DNA from: Methylobacterium sp. UNC378MF
GTDB taxonomy: Bacteria > Pseudomonadota > Alphaproteobacteria > Rhizobiales > Beijerinckiaceae
Assembly: GCF_900103195.1 (NCBI RefSeq)
Contig: NZ_FMWU01000001.1
Location: forward strand, 62,001 to 126,000
Direction of reading: 5' to 3'
DNA: 64,000 nt
The notes beneath the pieces are model-generated. The model did not search any database. It worked only from the letters and a program-made list of their open reading frames with translations, and had not been told where the DNA came from. Each line of letters begins with the position of its first letter. The first letter of the stretch is position 1. Positions 25,342 through 34,132 of the stretch are shown here, piece by piece. The translations under genes and the position numbers were made by a program.

Positions 25342-26913
25342 ATGGCGAGCGGTGCGGCGGATCGTTTAGATGTCACTACCTGGATTCCGTCCGCGCGGCC
25401 TGCGTCCGCCCCGCGGTCGGGCTGGGAGGCGGCGGGCGTGGCCGCCCGGGCTGATACGTCCTCGCAGGAGCGCTTCGGCGCCGCCTTGAGCGCCGCCCAG
25501 GCGCGCGACGACGCGGCGGAGACGCGCGCCCGCGCGGCCGACCAGCGCGACATGGCCGCATCGGCCCGCACCCGTCAGGCCGATCAGCGCGATCAGGCCG
25601 AGGCCGCGCGTGCGGCGAGCGACCGTGCGCGGGATTCGGCGCTGCAGACCGACGCCCGCGCCGCCGACAGGAAGGCCGGCCTCGCCCGGCAGGCGGATGC
25701 GGTGGCTCCGACGGCGCGTGCAACGCAGGCCGATGCACCGCGCTCCGCCGCTGACGCGCGTGCGGAAGCTCGGGCACCGGCGGCGACGCACGGCGCGGAG
25801 ACAGGCCGGACGGAATCCACTGCACAGCCGCGCTCCGAGGCAGCCGCGACCGCACAGGATCCGGCCTCCAAGACAACCGACACGGCGGCTCGTGACACGG
25901 CGCCGACGGAGACGACGGCGCTGCCGCAGAAGGCCGACGCCGCTGCCCAGCCGGCCGGTTCTGGCCCTTCCGCCTCCCTGCTGGCCCTCATCGCCGCGCT
26001 GACCGAGGGCGGTGCGGCGACCGGAACGGGCAAGACCGACGCGGACGCCGGCACCGGCGCGGCGACCGTGCAGGACAGTGGGGCGGCGCCCTCCGGAACG
26101 GGCGCGGCCGCGGGCCTCCCCGGCACGGGTGCACAGGGCGGCAGCCACGCTGGCGGTGAAGTGTCGGGGATCGCCGGAATCGCCCCCGGCGCGACGGCGG
26201 CAGGTGCTGGAAGCGGGCTGGGCAAGGTCGAGAAGAGCAGCATCCCGGTCGATGGCCCCACGGTCGGCGTCCCCGCGGCTGCGTCATCGGACCGGGACGG
26301 CCAGGATTTCCTCGCCGCTCTGGCCGATGCGGGCCGGGGCGCAAATCCGCTTGAGGGCACGCCCCCGGCCGCGCAGGGCGCCCCGACGCCGCCGGTGCCG
26401 CCCAGCTCCGCCGCCGGCGCGACGAATGCCGCGCAGGGCGCCGCTGCCCCGACCCAGACCGCCGCGCCAGTCCAGACCGACCCGCCGATCCCCATCGGCC
26501 AGGTACCGATGACCATCGGCCTGCGCTCCCTGCGCGGATCCAACGAGTTCCAGATCCGGCTCGATCCGGCCGAACTCGGGCGCATCGACGTCAAGCTGGA
26601 GATCGACAAGGCGCATGGCCGGGTCATGACCCACCTCGTGGTCGACCGGCCGGAGACGCTCGCCCTGCTCCAGCGCGATGCCGGCCAGTTGCAGCAGGCG
26701 CTGTCCCAAGCCGGCTTCGATCCCGCCGGCGGCGGCCTCAACCTGTCGCTGCGGGGCGACGGCAGTGCTCCGAACGGCGGCAGCGGCGGCCAGCAGGGCG
26801 ACTCTCCCCGCGGCGGCGGAGCGGACTGGCCCCGTGATCAGGCCGAGGCCCCGCAGGACGTCGCCCCGATCCGCTTCCTGCGCGGCTACGGCGGCGTCGA
26901 CATGAGAATCTAG
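25342..26913 (+). CDS. fliK: flagellar hook-length control protein FliK
   Basis: A 523-residue protein. The first two thirds are low-complexity (Ala, Thr, Asp, Gln, Pro), with a run of alternating A-x-D-Q-R repeats (ADQRDMAASARTRQADQRDQ). The conserved Flg_hook domain sits at about residues 400-480: LDPAELGRIDVKLEI, then HLVVDRPETLALLQ, and LQQALSQAGFDPAGG. FliK is secreted through the flagellar export gate and switches it from hook to filament substrates. The ATG at 25342 follows GAGAGGAG; a start 14 codons upstream would run into the sigma-54 promoter. It begins the fliK-flgD-sciP group. Confidence 0.85.
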   Translation: MASGAADRLDVTTWIPSARPASAPRSGWEAAGVAARADTSSQERFGAALSAAQARDDAAETRARAADQRDMAASARTRQADQRDQAEAARAASDRARDSALQTDARAADRKAGLARQADAVAPTARATQADAPRSAADARAEARAPAATHGAETGRTESTAQPRSEAAATAQDPASKTTDTAARDTAPTETTALPQKADAAAQPAGSGPSASLLALIAALTEGGAATGTGKTDADAGTGAATVQDSGAAPSGTGAAAGLPGTGAQGGSHAGGEVSGIAGIAPGATAAGAGSGLGKVEKSSIPVDGPTVGVPAAASSDRDGQDFLAALADAGRGANPLEGTPPAAQGAPTPPVPPSSAAGATNAAQGAAAPTQTAAPVQTDPPIPIGQVPMTIGLRSLRGSNEFQIRLDPAELGRIDVKLEIDKAHGRVMTHLVVDRPETLALLQRDAGQLQQALSQAGFDPAGGGLNLSLRGDGSAPNGGSGGQQGDSPRGGGADWPRDQAEAPQDVAPIRFLRGYGGVDMRI

Positions 26914-27002
26914 GCGGCGCGGGCGGCACCCGCCTCGCGGACCGGCACAGACACAGCGCGCGTCCGGGCCCTGCGCCACGGCGCGGCATGGGAGAGATCA
27001 GC

Positions 27003-27689
27003 ATGACGAGCGGCATATCCAGCCTCACCAGCACGACGTCCAAGACGGGCTCGTCGTCGGGCAGCAGCGGCAACGCGACCGAGATCGCCAGCAACTTCAC
27101 GCAATTCCTGACGCTGCTGACCACGCAGCTCAAGAACCAGAACCCCCTCGACCCGATGGACACCAACCAGTTCACGCAGCAGTTGGTGCAGTTCGCCGGT
27201 GTCGAGCAGCAGCTCAAGTCGAACGACCGCCTCGACAGCATCCTGAGCGCGTCGCAATCGGCGAGTTCGGCCTCGGCCACGAGCTACATCGGCAAGACCG
27301 TGACGGCGGATGGCAGCGCCTCGCAGCTGTCCAACGGCTCGGCCTCTTGGACGCTCTCCCCCGCCCGGGCCACCTCGAAGGCGGTGATTACGATCCTGGA
27401 CTCGAAGAACAACGTCGTGGCCACGCAGACCACCGCGCTCACCGCCGGCAGCCAGACCTACACGTGGAACGGCAAGACCTCGGCGGGCCTGAGCGCGGCA
27501 GACGGGAATTATTCGATCAAGGTTTCGGCCACGGATGCGACCGGCGCCGCGGTGGCGGTCGACACGAGCCTGACCGGCACCGTGGACGAGGTCGATCTCA
27601 GCGGGACGACGCCTGTGCTGGTGATGGGCTCGCAGAAAGTGCCGCTGTCCAGCGTGCAGACCATCGGGTTGTCCACAAGTGGCACTTAA
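27003..27689 (+). CDS. flgD: flagellar hook assembly scaffold FlgD
   Basis: A 228-residue hook cap protein. The conserved N-terminal core FTQFLTLLTTQLKNQNPLDP, MDTNQFTQQLVQFAGVEQQ is intact and is the export and cap-forming segment. The C-terminal half is a tudor/Ig-like domain (TYTWNGKTSAGLSAADGNYS). A Ser/Thr/Gly-rich leader precedes the core. The ATG at 27003 is preferred over 26988 because GGGAGAG lies six bases before it. It lies 89 bases after fliK and is probably cotranscribed. Confidence 0.93.
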   Translation: MTSGISSLTSTTSKTGSSSGSSGNATEIASNFTQFLTLLTTQLKNQNPLDPMDTNQFTQQLVQFAGVEQQLKSNDRLDSILSASQSASSASATSYIGKTVTADGSASQLSNGSASWTLSPARATSKAVITILDSKNNVVATQTTALTAGSQTYTWNGKTSAGLSAADGNYSIKVSATDATGAAVAVDTSLTGTVDEVDLSGTTPVLVMGSQKVPLSSVQTIGLSTSGT

Positions 27690-27780
27690 CGAATCATATC
27701 TGAGTGACTCGCTTCAACATCTCTTAAGCGGGCGCAAGTACCTTCAATGCTCGACAGGTCAGTCGAGTGTAGAGCGTATC

Positions 27781-28056
27781 ATGACCGAACCGAGCCGCCC
27801 GAGAGTGAAGTACGTGATCGGGCCCGACGGCAGCCCTCTGACGATTGCGGATCTTCCGCCCCCGAGCACCCGTCGCTGGGTGATCCGGCGCAAGGCCGAA
27901 GTCGTGGCCGCGGTGCGCGGCGGCCTCCTCAGCCTTGAGGAGGCGTGCAAGCGCTACACGCTGACCACCGAGGAATTCCTAAGCTGGCAGTTCTCCATCG
28001 ACCAGCACGGCCTCGCCGGCCTGCGGACGACCCGGATCCAGCATTACCGGCACTGA
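27781..28056 (+). CDS. sciP: SciP-like CtrA inhibitor (DUF1153)
   Basis: A 91-residue protein containing VKYVIGPDGSPLTIADLPPP, then STRRWVIRRKAEVVAAVRGG, ACKRYTLTTEEFLSWQFSID and a basic end. This is the DUF1153 helix-turn-helix family, whose Caulobacter member SciP binds CtrA and DNA and represses CtrA targets, including flagellar genes, after division. The ATG at 27781 is chosen because the family begins close to the KYVIGPDG segment; the upstream open frame overlaps the flgD end and is AT-richer. Its place between flgD and fliF fits its known role. Confidence 0.88.
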   Translation: MTEPSRPRVKYVIGPDGSPLTIADLPPPSTRRWVIRRKAEVVAAVRGGLLSLEEACKRYTLTTEEFLSWQFSIDQHGLAGLRTTRIQHYRH

Positions 28057-28080
28057 ATCCCGGCGTCCTGGTTGGACACC

Positions 28081-28192
28081 GTCGTTCCGGGGCGCTTCTG
28101 GCGATCCCGGAACCCACAAAGATCGAGGGTACAGAAACCCGGCGCGTCGGCGGTTCTGGGTTCCGGGCTCTGCTCCGCGGTCCCGGGATGAC
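28081..28192. repeat. intergenic palindromic element after sciP
   Basis: Inner arms CCGGAACCCA (28107-28116) and TGGGTTCCGG (28157-28166) are perfect; outer arms GTCGTTCCGGG (28081-28091) and CCCGGGATGAC (28182-28192) are imperfect. The end TCCCGGGATGACG (28181-28193) recurs at 44941-44953, marking a dispersed family. Confidence 0.65.
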
Positions 28193-28252
28193 GCGACGGC
28201 CCCTCCCGAAGCGACGACCTTCGCCGGAGCGGGCTGAGCGAATCCGAGAGCC

Positions 28253-28290
28253 CACGAAGCCGCGTCCGGACCTCCGGACGCGGCTTCGTG
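28253..28290 (+). terminator. strong hairpin between sciP and fliF
   Basis: A perfect 17-base stem, CACGAAGCCGCGTCCGG / CCGGACGCGGCTTCGTG, with a four-base loop ACCT. It would end or insulate the fliK-flgD-sciP transcript before fliF. No T-tract follows. Confidence 0.65.
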
Positions 28291-28331
28291 CCGTTCCGGC
28301 CCCCGCCTTCTTGCCCGCCGGACGCGCGGCA

Positions 28332-28346
28332 TTAACGCCTCGCTAA
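28332..28346 (+). promoter_or_regulatory. CtrA-like binding box upstream of fliF
   Basis: TTAA-CGCCTCG-CTAA: two half-sites seven bases apart, one mismatch from the alphaproteobacterial CtrA consensus TTAA-N7-TTAA. It sits about 72 bases before the fliF GTG. In Caulobacter, fliF-class genes are CtrA-activated, and sciP is next door here. Confidence 0.55.
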
Positions 28347-28417
28347 CCACGACCTGGGCAATTTCTGCCGAGCGGGCCGCTGGGGTCCGCCAGCGTTAGA
28401 GTGCAGCGAATCCGCCC

Positions 28418-30049
28418 GTGAAGCCGGTCCTCGATCTCGTCACGAAGTTCGGACCGGCCCGGATCGCCGCCATGGTAGCGGTGACGCTGACCCTCATCGG
28501 CTTCTTCGCCTTCATCATCCTGCGGGTCTCGCGCCCCGATATGGGCGTGCTGTTCTCCGACCTGTCGATGCAGGATTCCGCCTCGGTGGTTCGCGAACTC
28601 GACAGCCGCGGGATCCGCTACGAGACCCGCGGCGACGCCGGTCAGACCATCCTGGCGCCCCGGCCGGATCTCGCGAAGCTGCGCATGGACTTGGCCGGCA
28701 AGGGCCTGCCGACCCAGGCCGGCGTCGGCTACGAGATCTTCGACAAGGGCGACGCGTTCTCGTCGACCAACTTCGTGCAGAACGTGAATCACCTGCGCGC
28801 CCTGGAAGGCGAGCTGGCGCGCTCGATCCGGGCAATCGGCCGGGTCCAGGCGGCCCGCGTCCATCTCGTCCTGCCGGAGCGCCGCCTGTTCGAGCGCGAC
28901 CGGGAGAGCCCAAGCGCCGCCATCGTGCTGAAGCTGATGGGTGACCTCGACGCCGGGCAGGTGCGGGCGATCCGCCACCTCGCGGCCTCGGCGGTCGAGG
29001 GCTTGAAGCCAGAGCGGGTCTCGATCGTCGACGAGCGCGGCCGGCTGCTGGCCGACGGTGCCCGGGACGCCGCGACCGACGTCGCCAGCGGGTTCGAGGA
29101 CCGGCAGGTCGCGCTGGAAAGGCGCCTGCGGGGCCAGATCGAGGACGTGGTCGCCGGCATCGTCGGCCCCGGCCGGGCCCGCGTTCAGGTCAGCGCGGAA
29201 CTCGACCTCAGCCGGGTCGAGAGCCGCTCCGAGACCTTCGATCCCGAGAGCCGCGTCGTGCGCTCCGCCCAGACCCGCACGGAATCGGCGGTCACCGGCA
29301 ATGCCGAGGGGCAGGTGAGCGTCGGCAACGAGCTGCCCGGCGCCAACGGCGGCGACAAGGCGCCGACGCCCAAGGACGCGACCAACAAGAACGAGGAAAC
29401 CACGAACTACGAGATCTCCCGGGTCACCAAGACCGAGATCGCCGAGGGCGGCCGGATCAAGCGCCTGTCGGTCGCCGTGGTGCTCGACGGAGTCTACGCC
29501 ACCGCGCCCGACGGCAAGCAGACCTACAACCCGCGCACGCCCGCCGAGATCGAGCGGATCACCGCCCTGGTGCGCGGCGCGGTCGGCTTCGACAAGGCCC
29601 GCGGCGACCAGATCGAAGTGGTGAACCTGCGCTTCGCGGAGGCGCCGAGCGTGCCGCAATTCACCGAGCCCACGCTCATCCAGTCGCTGCTCGCCCCCAC
29701 CAAGGAGGACGTGCTGCGCATGGCCGAGCTCGGCGTGCTGGCGCTGCTGACCCTCATCGTCCTCCTCACGGTGGTCCGCCCCCTGTTGCGCCAGGTGCTC
29801 GCGCCGATGCCGGACGAGCCGGCCCTGACCCCGTCAGGGCTGGCACTCCCCGGCGACGCCTCCGCGATCGCCGGCCCGGGCGGGACCGTGACGGTCATCG
29901 ACCGTGACAGCCCGACGGCGCGGCTGATGGAGTTCGCCAAGATCAACGGCCAGGTCCAGGCCGAGACGGTCCAGCGCGTGGTCGACATGGTCCGGGCGAG
30001 CCCGTCCGAGACCGTCGAGGTGCTGCGCACCTGGATCCAGGAAGAGTGA
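28418..30049 (+). CDS. fliF: flagellar MS-ring protein FliF
   Basis: A 543-residue ring protein. Membrane helix 1 is near residues 15-35 (VAVTLTLIGFFAFIIL), then the ring-building motifs (GVLFSDLSMQDSASVVREL; YEIFDKGDAFSSTNFVQNVN; RALEGELARSI), and a second helix near 430-455 (LGVLALLTLIVLLTVV). The cytoplasmic C-terminal tail that binds FliG is present (LRTWIQEE). The start is GTG at 28418; the preceding AGAGTGCAGCG contains a weak ribosome site. First gene of the fliF-fliG-fliH-fliN-flbD operon. Confidence 0.95.
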   Translation: MKPVLDLVTKFGPARIAAMVAVTLTLIGFFAFIILRVSRPDMGVLFSDLSMQDSASVVRELDSRGIRYETRGDAGQTILAPRPDLAKLRMDLAGKGLPTQAGVGYEIFDKGDAFSSTNFVQNVNHLRALEGELARSIRAIGRVQAARVHLVLPERRLFERDRESPSAAIVLKLMGDLDAGQVRAIRHLAASAVEGLKPERVSIVDERGRLLADGARDAATDVASGFEDRQVALERRLRGQIEDVVAGIVGPGRARVQVSAELDLSRVESRSETFDPESRVVRSAQTRTESAVTGNAEGQVSVGNELPGANGGDKAPTPKDATNKNEETTNYEISRVTKTEIAEGGRIKRLSVAVVLDGVYATAPDGKQTYNPRTPAEIERITALVRGAVGFDKARGDQIEVVNLRFAEAPSVPQFTEPTLIQSLLAPTKEDVLRMAELGVLALLTLIVLLTVVRPLLRQVLAPMPDEPALTPSGLALPGDASAIAGPGGTVTVIDRDSPTARLMEFAKINGQVQAETVQRVVDMVRASPSETVEVLRTWIQEE

Positions 30050-30074
30050 AGCGTAAGGCGTCGAGGGCAGAACG

Positions 30075-31133
30075 ATGGCGGCAGGTGCGGCACTGGGTCT
30101 GGGGAACACGCTGGCGACGGCGGGCGGCGATTCGTTCGCATCCATGCCCGGTCCGCAGCGCGCCGCCGCGCTCCTGCTGATGCTCGGCGAGGAGGAAGGC
30201 GCGCCGATCTGGCAGATGCTGGAAGAGGAGGAGATCAAAAAGGTCAGCCACGCGATGGTCCAGCTCGGCACGCTGGAGGCGCAGACCGTCGAGAAGCTGA
30301 TCATCGAGTTCGTGACGAAGCTCGGCAACAGCGGCGGCATCTCGTCGAACTTCGAGCGGACCGAGGCGCTGCTCCTCAAGATCTTCCCGAGCGACCAGGT
30401 CTCGCTGATCATGGCGGAGATCAAGGGTGCGTCGGGCAAGCGCGTCTGGGCCTCGATCGCCCAGGTCGACCCGGAGATTCTCGCCTCGTTCCTGCGCAAC
30501 GAGTACCCGCAGACCGTGGCGGTGGTGCTGTCGCGGGTGCGGGCCGACTACGCCGCCAAGGTGCTGACCATCCTGCCCGAAGATTTCGCCATCGACTGCC
30601 TCAACCGGATGCTGCGCATGGAGACGGTGCAGAAGGAGGCCCTGCGCCACATCGAGGAGACCCTGCGGGTCGAGTTCGTGTCGACCATCGCGCAGACCCA
30701 GCGCCGCGACGCCCACGAGATGATGGCCGACGTGTTCAACGCCTTCGATCGGCAGACCGAAGGTCGTTTCCTCGCCGCCCTCGACCAGGCGAATCGCGGC
30801 TCGGCCAAGCGCATCCGCGAGCTGATGTTCACCTTCGAGGACCTGCTCAAGCTCGATCCGGGCAGCGTCCAGACCCTGATGCGCAATATCGACGGCGATA
30901 CGCTGTGCCGGGCGCTCAAGGGCGCCAACGAGCCGACCCGGGCCTTCTTCATGAAGCAGATGTCGACCCGCGCCGCCAAGAACCTCACGGACGAGATGGC
31001 CTCGCTCGGGCCGGTCCGGCTCAAGGAGGTCGACGAGGCGCAGGCGAAGATGACCGAGACCGCCAAGGACCTCGCCGAGAAGGGTGAGATCATGATCGCC
31101 AAGAATAGCGCCGAGGAGGAACTGGTCTATTGA
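30075..31133 (+). CDS. fliG: flagellar motor switch protein FliG
   Basis: A 352-residue switch protein that couples stator torque to the rotor. N-terminal: PQRAAALLLMLGEEEGAPIW. Middle: SFLRNEYPQTVAVVLSRVRA, in which the EHPQ motif reads EYPQ. C-terminal torque helix: RIRELMFTFEDLLKLDPGSV, with its charged residues (KRIRELMFTFEDL) present. It begins 25 bases after fliF. The C-terminus is long and charged (AKMTETAKDLAEKGEIM). Confidence 0.95.
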   Translation: MAAGAALGLGNTLATAGGDSFASMPGPQRAAALLLMLGEEEGAPIWQMLEEEEIKKVSHAMVQLGTLEAQTVEKLIIEFVTKLGNSGGISSNFERTEALLLKIFPSDQVSLIMAEIKGASGKRVWASIAQVDPEILASFLRNEYPQTVAVVLSRVRADYAAKVLTILPEDFAIDCLNRMLRMETVQKEALRHIEETLRVEFVSTIAQTQRRDAHEMMADVFNAFDRQTEGRFLAALDQANRGSAKRIRELMFTFEDLLKLDPGSVQTLMRNIDGDTLCRALKGANEPTRAFFMKQMSTRAAKNLTDEMASLGPVRLKEVDEAQAKMTETAKDLAEKGEIMIAKNSAEEELVY

Positions 31134-31741
31134 GCGCCCAATCCGCCCGGAGCGCCAAGCCGTTCCTGTTCGAGACCGATTTCCGCAGCGCCCGCCCGAG
31201 CGCCGAGTCCCGGCGCGCCGCCGAGGCCGCCGCCCATGCCGAGGCGGAGGCCCATGCCCGCGGCGTCCAGGAGGGGCGGATCCAGGCGGAGGCGCAGCTC
31301 CAGGGACGGCTCGCCGACGCCGTGACCCGCTTGGCGCTGGCCGCAGCCGGCCTGATCGCCCAGGCCGACGCGCGCGACGCCGAGCGCGAGGCGCAGGCGG
31401 TCGAGGTGGCCATCCTGATCGCCCGCAAGGTGGCGGGTGATGCCCTCGACGCCGCCCCGCTCGCCGGCATCGGCGAGGCGGCCCGGACGGCGCTCCAGCA
31501 TCTGCGCGGCGTGCCGCACCTGGTGGTGCGGGTGCATGAGAGCCTGGTCGAGGAGGCCGAGATCCTGGTGAAGCGCCTCGCGCGCGAGCGCGGCTACGAG
31601 GGTCGCCTCGTCGTGCTCGGCGACCCCGACATGGCCGCGGGGGACGCCCGCATCGAATGGGCGGACGGCGGCATCGTGCGGGAGCGCGCCCGCATAGAGG
31701 CGGCGGTGCTGGACGCCCTCGGCCTGCCGACGAGCCCGTGA
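31130..31741 (+). CDS. fliH: flagellar export regulator FliH
   Basis: A 203-residue protein of the FliH/SctL type, regulator of the flagellar ATPase FliI. The N-terminal third is an Ala/Glu/Arg-rich coiled coil (SRRAAEAAAHAEAEAHARGV), the C-terminal third has the conserved fold (GVPHLVVRVHESLVEEAEIL, DPDMAAGDARIEWADGGIV). It starts with TTG at 31130 overlapping the fliG stop (TTGA), with GAGGAGG about ten bases upstream. fliI is not in the window. Confidence 0.85.
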   Translation: MSAQSARSAKPFLFETDFRSARPSAESRRAAEAAAHAEAEAHARGVQEGRIQAEAQLQGRLADAVTRLALAAAGLIAQADARDAEREAQAVEVAILIARKVAGDALDAAPLAGIGEAARTALQHLRGVPHLVVRVHESLVEEAEILVKRLARERGYEGRLVVLGDPDMAAGDARIEWADGGIVRERARIEAAVLDALGLPTSP

Positions 31742-31751
31742 GGAGATCCTG

Positions 31752-32084
31752 ATGTCCGACGATTTCAGCCTGCCCCAGCTCGGCGAGCACGACACCGACT
31801 ACGCCGCGGGCTCGATCCGCGACGCGCCCACCACCCCGAAGACGGCGGCGGACCTGGAGCAGCTCTTCGACGTGCCGGTGATGGTCTCGGCGGTGCTCGG
31901 CTCCGCCCGGATGCCGATCGGCGACCTTCTCCGGCTTGGGCCCGGCGCGGTGCTCGAACTCGACCGGAAGGTCGGTGAGGCGATCGACGTGTTCGTCAAC
32001 AACCGGCTGGTCGCCCGCGGCGAGGTCGTCCTCGTCGAGGACCGGCTCGGCGTGACGATGACCGAGATCGTCAAGGGCGAGTGA
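31752..32084 (+). CDS. fliN: flagellar motor switch protein FliN
   Basis: A 110-residue SpoA-domain protein: LEQLFDVPVMVSAVLGSARM, PIGDLLRLGPGAVLELDRKV, GEAIDVFVNNRLVARGEVVL and the ending LGVTMTEIVK. It forms the lower C-ring with FliM and docks FliH for export. The ATG follows AGGAGATCCTG; it lies ten bases after fliH. The N-terminal 35 residues are acidic and poorly conserved. Confidence 0.95.
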   Translation: MSDDFSLPQLGEHDTDYAAGSIRDAPTTPKTAADLEQLFDVPVMVSAVLGSARMPIGDLLRLGPGAVLELDRKVGEAIDVFVNNRLVARGEVVLVEDRLGVTMTEIVKGE

Positions 32085-32142
32085 TTTGTCGGTGCGGACG
32101 CCGGGAGGCTGTCCGCGCCACGGTATTTGAGAGGGACGAACC

Positions 32143-33504
32143 ATGCGGCTCCTGATGATCGGGCGGCTCAACGGCGAGTTGATCACCGCCTCGAAGATCG
32201 CCATGCAGCGCGGCGCCGCCGTGACGCAGGCCGACGCCGTGCCGCAGGGCCTCTCCGTCCTGCGTGCGCGGGGCGCCGATCTCATCATGATCGACGTGAG
32301 TCTGCCGATCCGCGACCTCGTCACCGCGCTGGAGGCGGAGCGGATCCGTACGCCGGTGGTCGCCTGCGGCGTCTCGGCGGACGCCTCGGCCGCCGTGGCG
32401 GCGATCCGGGCCGGCGCCAAGGAGTACATCCCGCTTCCACCCGATCCCGAGATGATCGCGGCGGTTCTGGAGGCGGTCGCCACAGATCGTGCCGCCTTCA
32501 TCTGGCGCGACCCCTCCATGGAGCGGGTGGTCAAGCTCGCCGAGCAGGTCGCCCGCTCCGAAGCCTCGGTGCTGATCACCGGCGAGAGCGGCACCGGCAA
32601 GGAGGTGTTGGCCCGCCACGTCCACCAGAAGTCCAACCGGGCAGGCAAGCCCTTCGTCTCGGTGAACTGCGCCGCGATCCCCGAGGCGCTGCTCGAATCC
32701 GAGCTGTTCGGCCACGAGAAGGGCGCGTTCACCGGCGCGGTCGCCCGGCGCATCGGCCGGTTCGAGGAGGCCAATGGCGGCACGCTGCTCCTCGACGAGA
32801 TCTCCGAGATGGATGTGCGTCTGCAGGCGAAATTGCTGCGGGCGCTGCAGGAGCGGGTGATCGACCGGGTCGGCGGCACCGCACCGGTGCGCGTCGATAT
32901 CCGCGTGCTCGCCACCTCGAACCGCAACCTCGCCGAGGAGGTCCGCAAGGGCACGTTCCGCGAGGACCTGCTCTACCGGCTCAATGTCGTCGCCCTGCGG
33001 CTGCCGCCGCTGCGCGAGCGTCCGGCCGACATCATCGAACTCGCCACGCACTTCGCGCGGAAATACGCCGTGGTGAACGGAATGCCGGTCCGTCCGCTCT
33101 CTGCGGAAGCCCGGGCGCTGGTGCTGAAGAACCCGTGGCGCGGCAATGTCCGCGAGTTGGAGAACACGCTGCACCGGGCTGTGCTGCTCGCCTCGGGCGA
33201 CACGATCGGTCCGGAGGCGATTCTCTCACCCGACGGCGAGACCTTCGCCGCCGAGGGACCGGCGGCGCGCGCCGCACAGGTTGCCGAGGCTGCCACCCGT
33301 GGGCTGGTGGGACGGACGGTGGCGCAGGTCGAGTGCGACCTGATCCTCGATACCCTGGACCATTGCCTCGGCAATCGGACCCACGCGGCCAAGATCCTCG
33401 GCATCTCGATCCGGACCCTGCGCAACAAGCTCAACGAGTACGTCTCGGCGGGCCTCGATGTGGCGGAGCCAGGCGGGGTCCGGGCGAGCGTCGCCTGCGG
33501 CTGA
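32143..33504 (+). CDS. flbD: sigma-54 activator FlbD
   Basis: A 453-residue bacterial enhancer-binding protein. An N-terminal receiver-like domain (1-120) has the phosphoacceptor-position Asp in LIMIDVSLP but lacks the acidic pair after strand 1 ([10 protein letters not shown]), as in other FlbD proteins. The AAA+ domain has Walker [29 protein letters not shown] (GAFTGA loop contacts sigma-54), [10 protein letters not shown] and [19 protein letters not shown] Fis-type helix-turn-helix ends it ([20 protein letters not shown]). Flagellar activator for class III/IV genes. It ends the fliF operon, 58 bases after fliN. Confidence 0.93.
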   Translation: MRLLMIGRLNGELITASKIAMQRGAAVTQADAVPQGLSVLRARGADLIMIDVSLPIRDLVTALEAERIRTPVVACGVSADASAAVAAIRAGAKEYIPLPPDPEMIAAVLEAVATDRAAFIWRDPSMERVVKLAEQVARSEASVLITGESGTGKEVLARHVHQKSNRAGKPFVSVNCAAIPEALLESELFGHEKGAFTGAVARRIGRFEEANGGTLLLDEISEMDVRLQAKLLRALQERVIDRVGGTAPVRVDIRVLATSNRNLAEEVRKGTFREDLLYRLNVVALRLPPLRERPADIIELATHFARKYAVVNGMPVRPLSAEARALVLKNPWRGNVRELENTLHRAVLLASGDTIGPEAILSPDGETFAAEGPAARAAQVAEAATRGLVGRTVAQVECDLILDTLDHCLGNRTHAAKILGISIRTLRNKLNEYVSAGLDVAEPGGVRASVACG

Positions 33505-33519
33505 GGTGCGGCTCAGTTT

Positions 33520-33537
33520 CGCCGCTTCGCAGCGGCG
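33520..33537 (+). terminator. short hairpin after flbD
   Basis: CGCCGCT-TCGC-AGCGGCG: a seven-base stem with a stable UUCG-like tetraloop, 16 bases after the flbD stop. No T-run. Plausible operon end. The rest of the 240-base gap to 33746 holds nothing recognisable. Confidence 0.45.
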
Positions 33538-33746
33538 TCACTCCGTCAGCCCGGGGCCGTGCAGCCGAGCCCGGGACTCAGACACGCCGAGGCGCGAGAG
33601 CCGAGCGCCGGCAGTGTCTTTGGCGTCCGGACCCGCCTTCAGCGCCGCGGAACGACTGTGCGTCCTGTCAGCGTCCGAACTCGTCACGGATACGAATGGG
33701 CGCGCACCCGCGCCGCAACGGGGTCGGAGCGGAACCGGGCGCGGGG

Positions 33747-34031
33747 CTAACGCCGCCCGCTCTGTGCCGCCTTATGGGCTTCGGTCTGGGCCGCGAAGGC
33801 CGCGTCGAGCTTGCGCAGGGATTCGTAGCGGGCCACATCGCCCTCGACGTCGCGGATCGTCTCCTCGACGAGGTGGCGCTGGAGGGCGACCCGCGGATCG
33901 TCCGGGGGGAACGCCTCCCGCTCCTGCAGCCGGAGCACCGCCTGCCGCACGACCGTGTAGACCGCCTCGCGCTCCTCACGAGTCATCGACGGCTGGATCG
34001 CCTTCGCGACGAGATCGGAGAAATCCGACAT
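33747..34031 (-). CDS. hypothetical helical protein
   Basis: A 94-residue soluble helical protein: MSDFSDLVAKAIQPSMTREE, then VYTVVRQAVLRLQEREAFPP, HLVEETIRDVEGDVARYESL and a basic tail. No domain is recognised. Codon use is normal for the window. It is transcribed toward flbD and follows the polysaccharide-export-type gene on the same strand, about 100 bases downstream. Confidence 0.6.
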   Translation of the reverse strand: MSDFSDLVAKAIQPSMTREEREAVYTVVRQAVLRLQEREAFPPDDPRVALQRHLVEETIRDVEGDVARYESLRKLDAAFAAQTEAHKAAQSGRR

Positions 34032-34132
34032 GGATCGTTAGACTTCGCTCATCCAGGGGCACCCGGGTCCCGGGCCGCCTCCCTCTACAGGATCGCGCCG
34101 CCCGGGATCCAGATCCCGGGCTGCCGTCGCCG

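Noticed and set aside
27690..27780. TGGCAC followed by TTAACG before sciP as a sigma-54 or CtrA site
   Set aside because: The GG to GC spacing fails and only one TTAA half-site is present at the required distance.
29943..32954. 1003-codon open frame on the minus strand opposite fliF/fliG/fliH/fliN/flbD
   Set aside because: It is antisense to five well-supported flagellar genes, is rich in Arg/Ser/Pro as expected of shadow frames in high-GC DNA, and has no recognisable domain.
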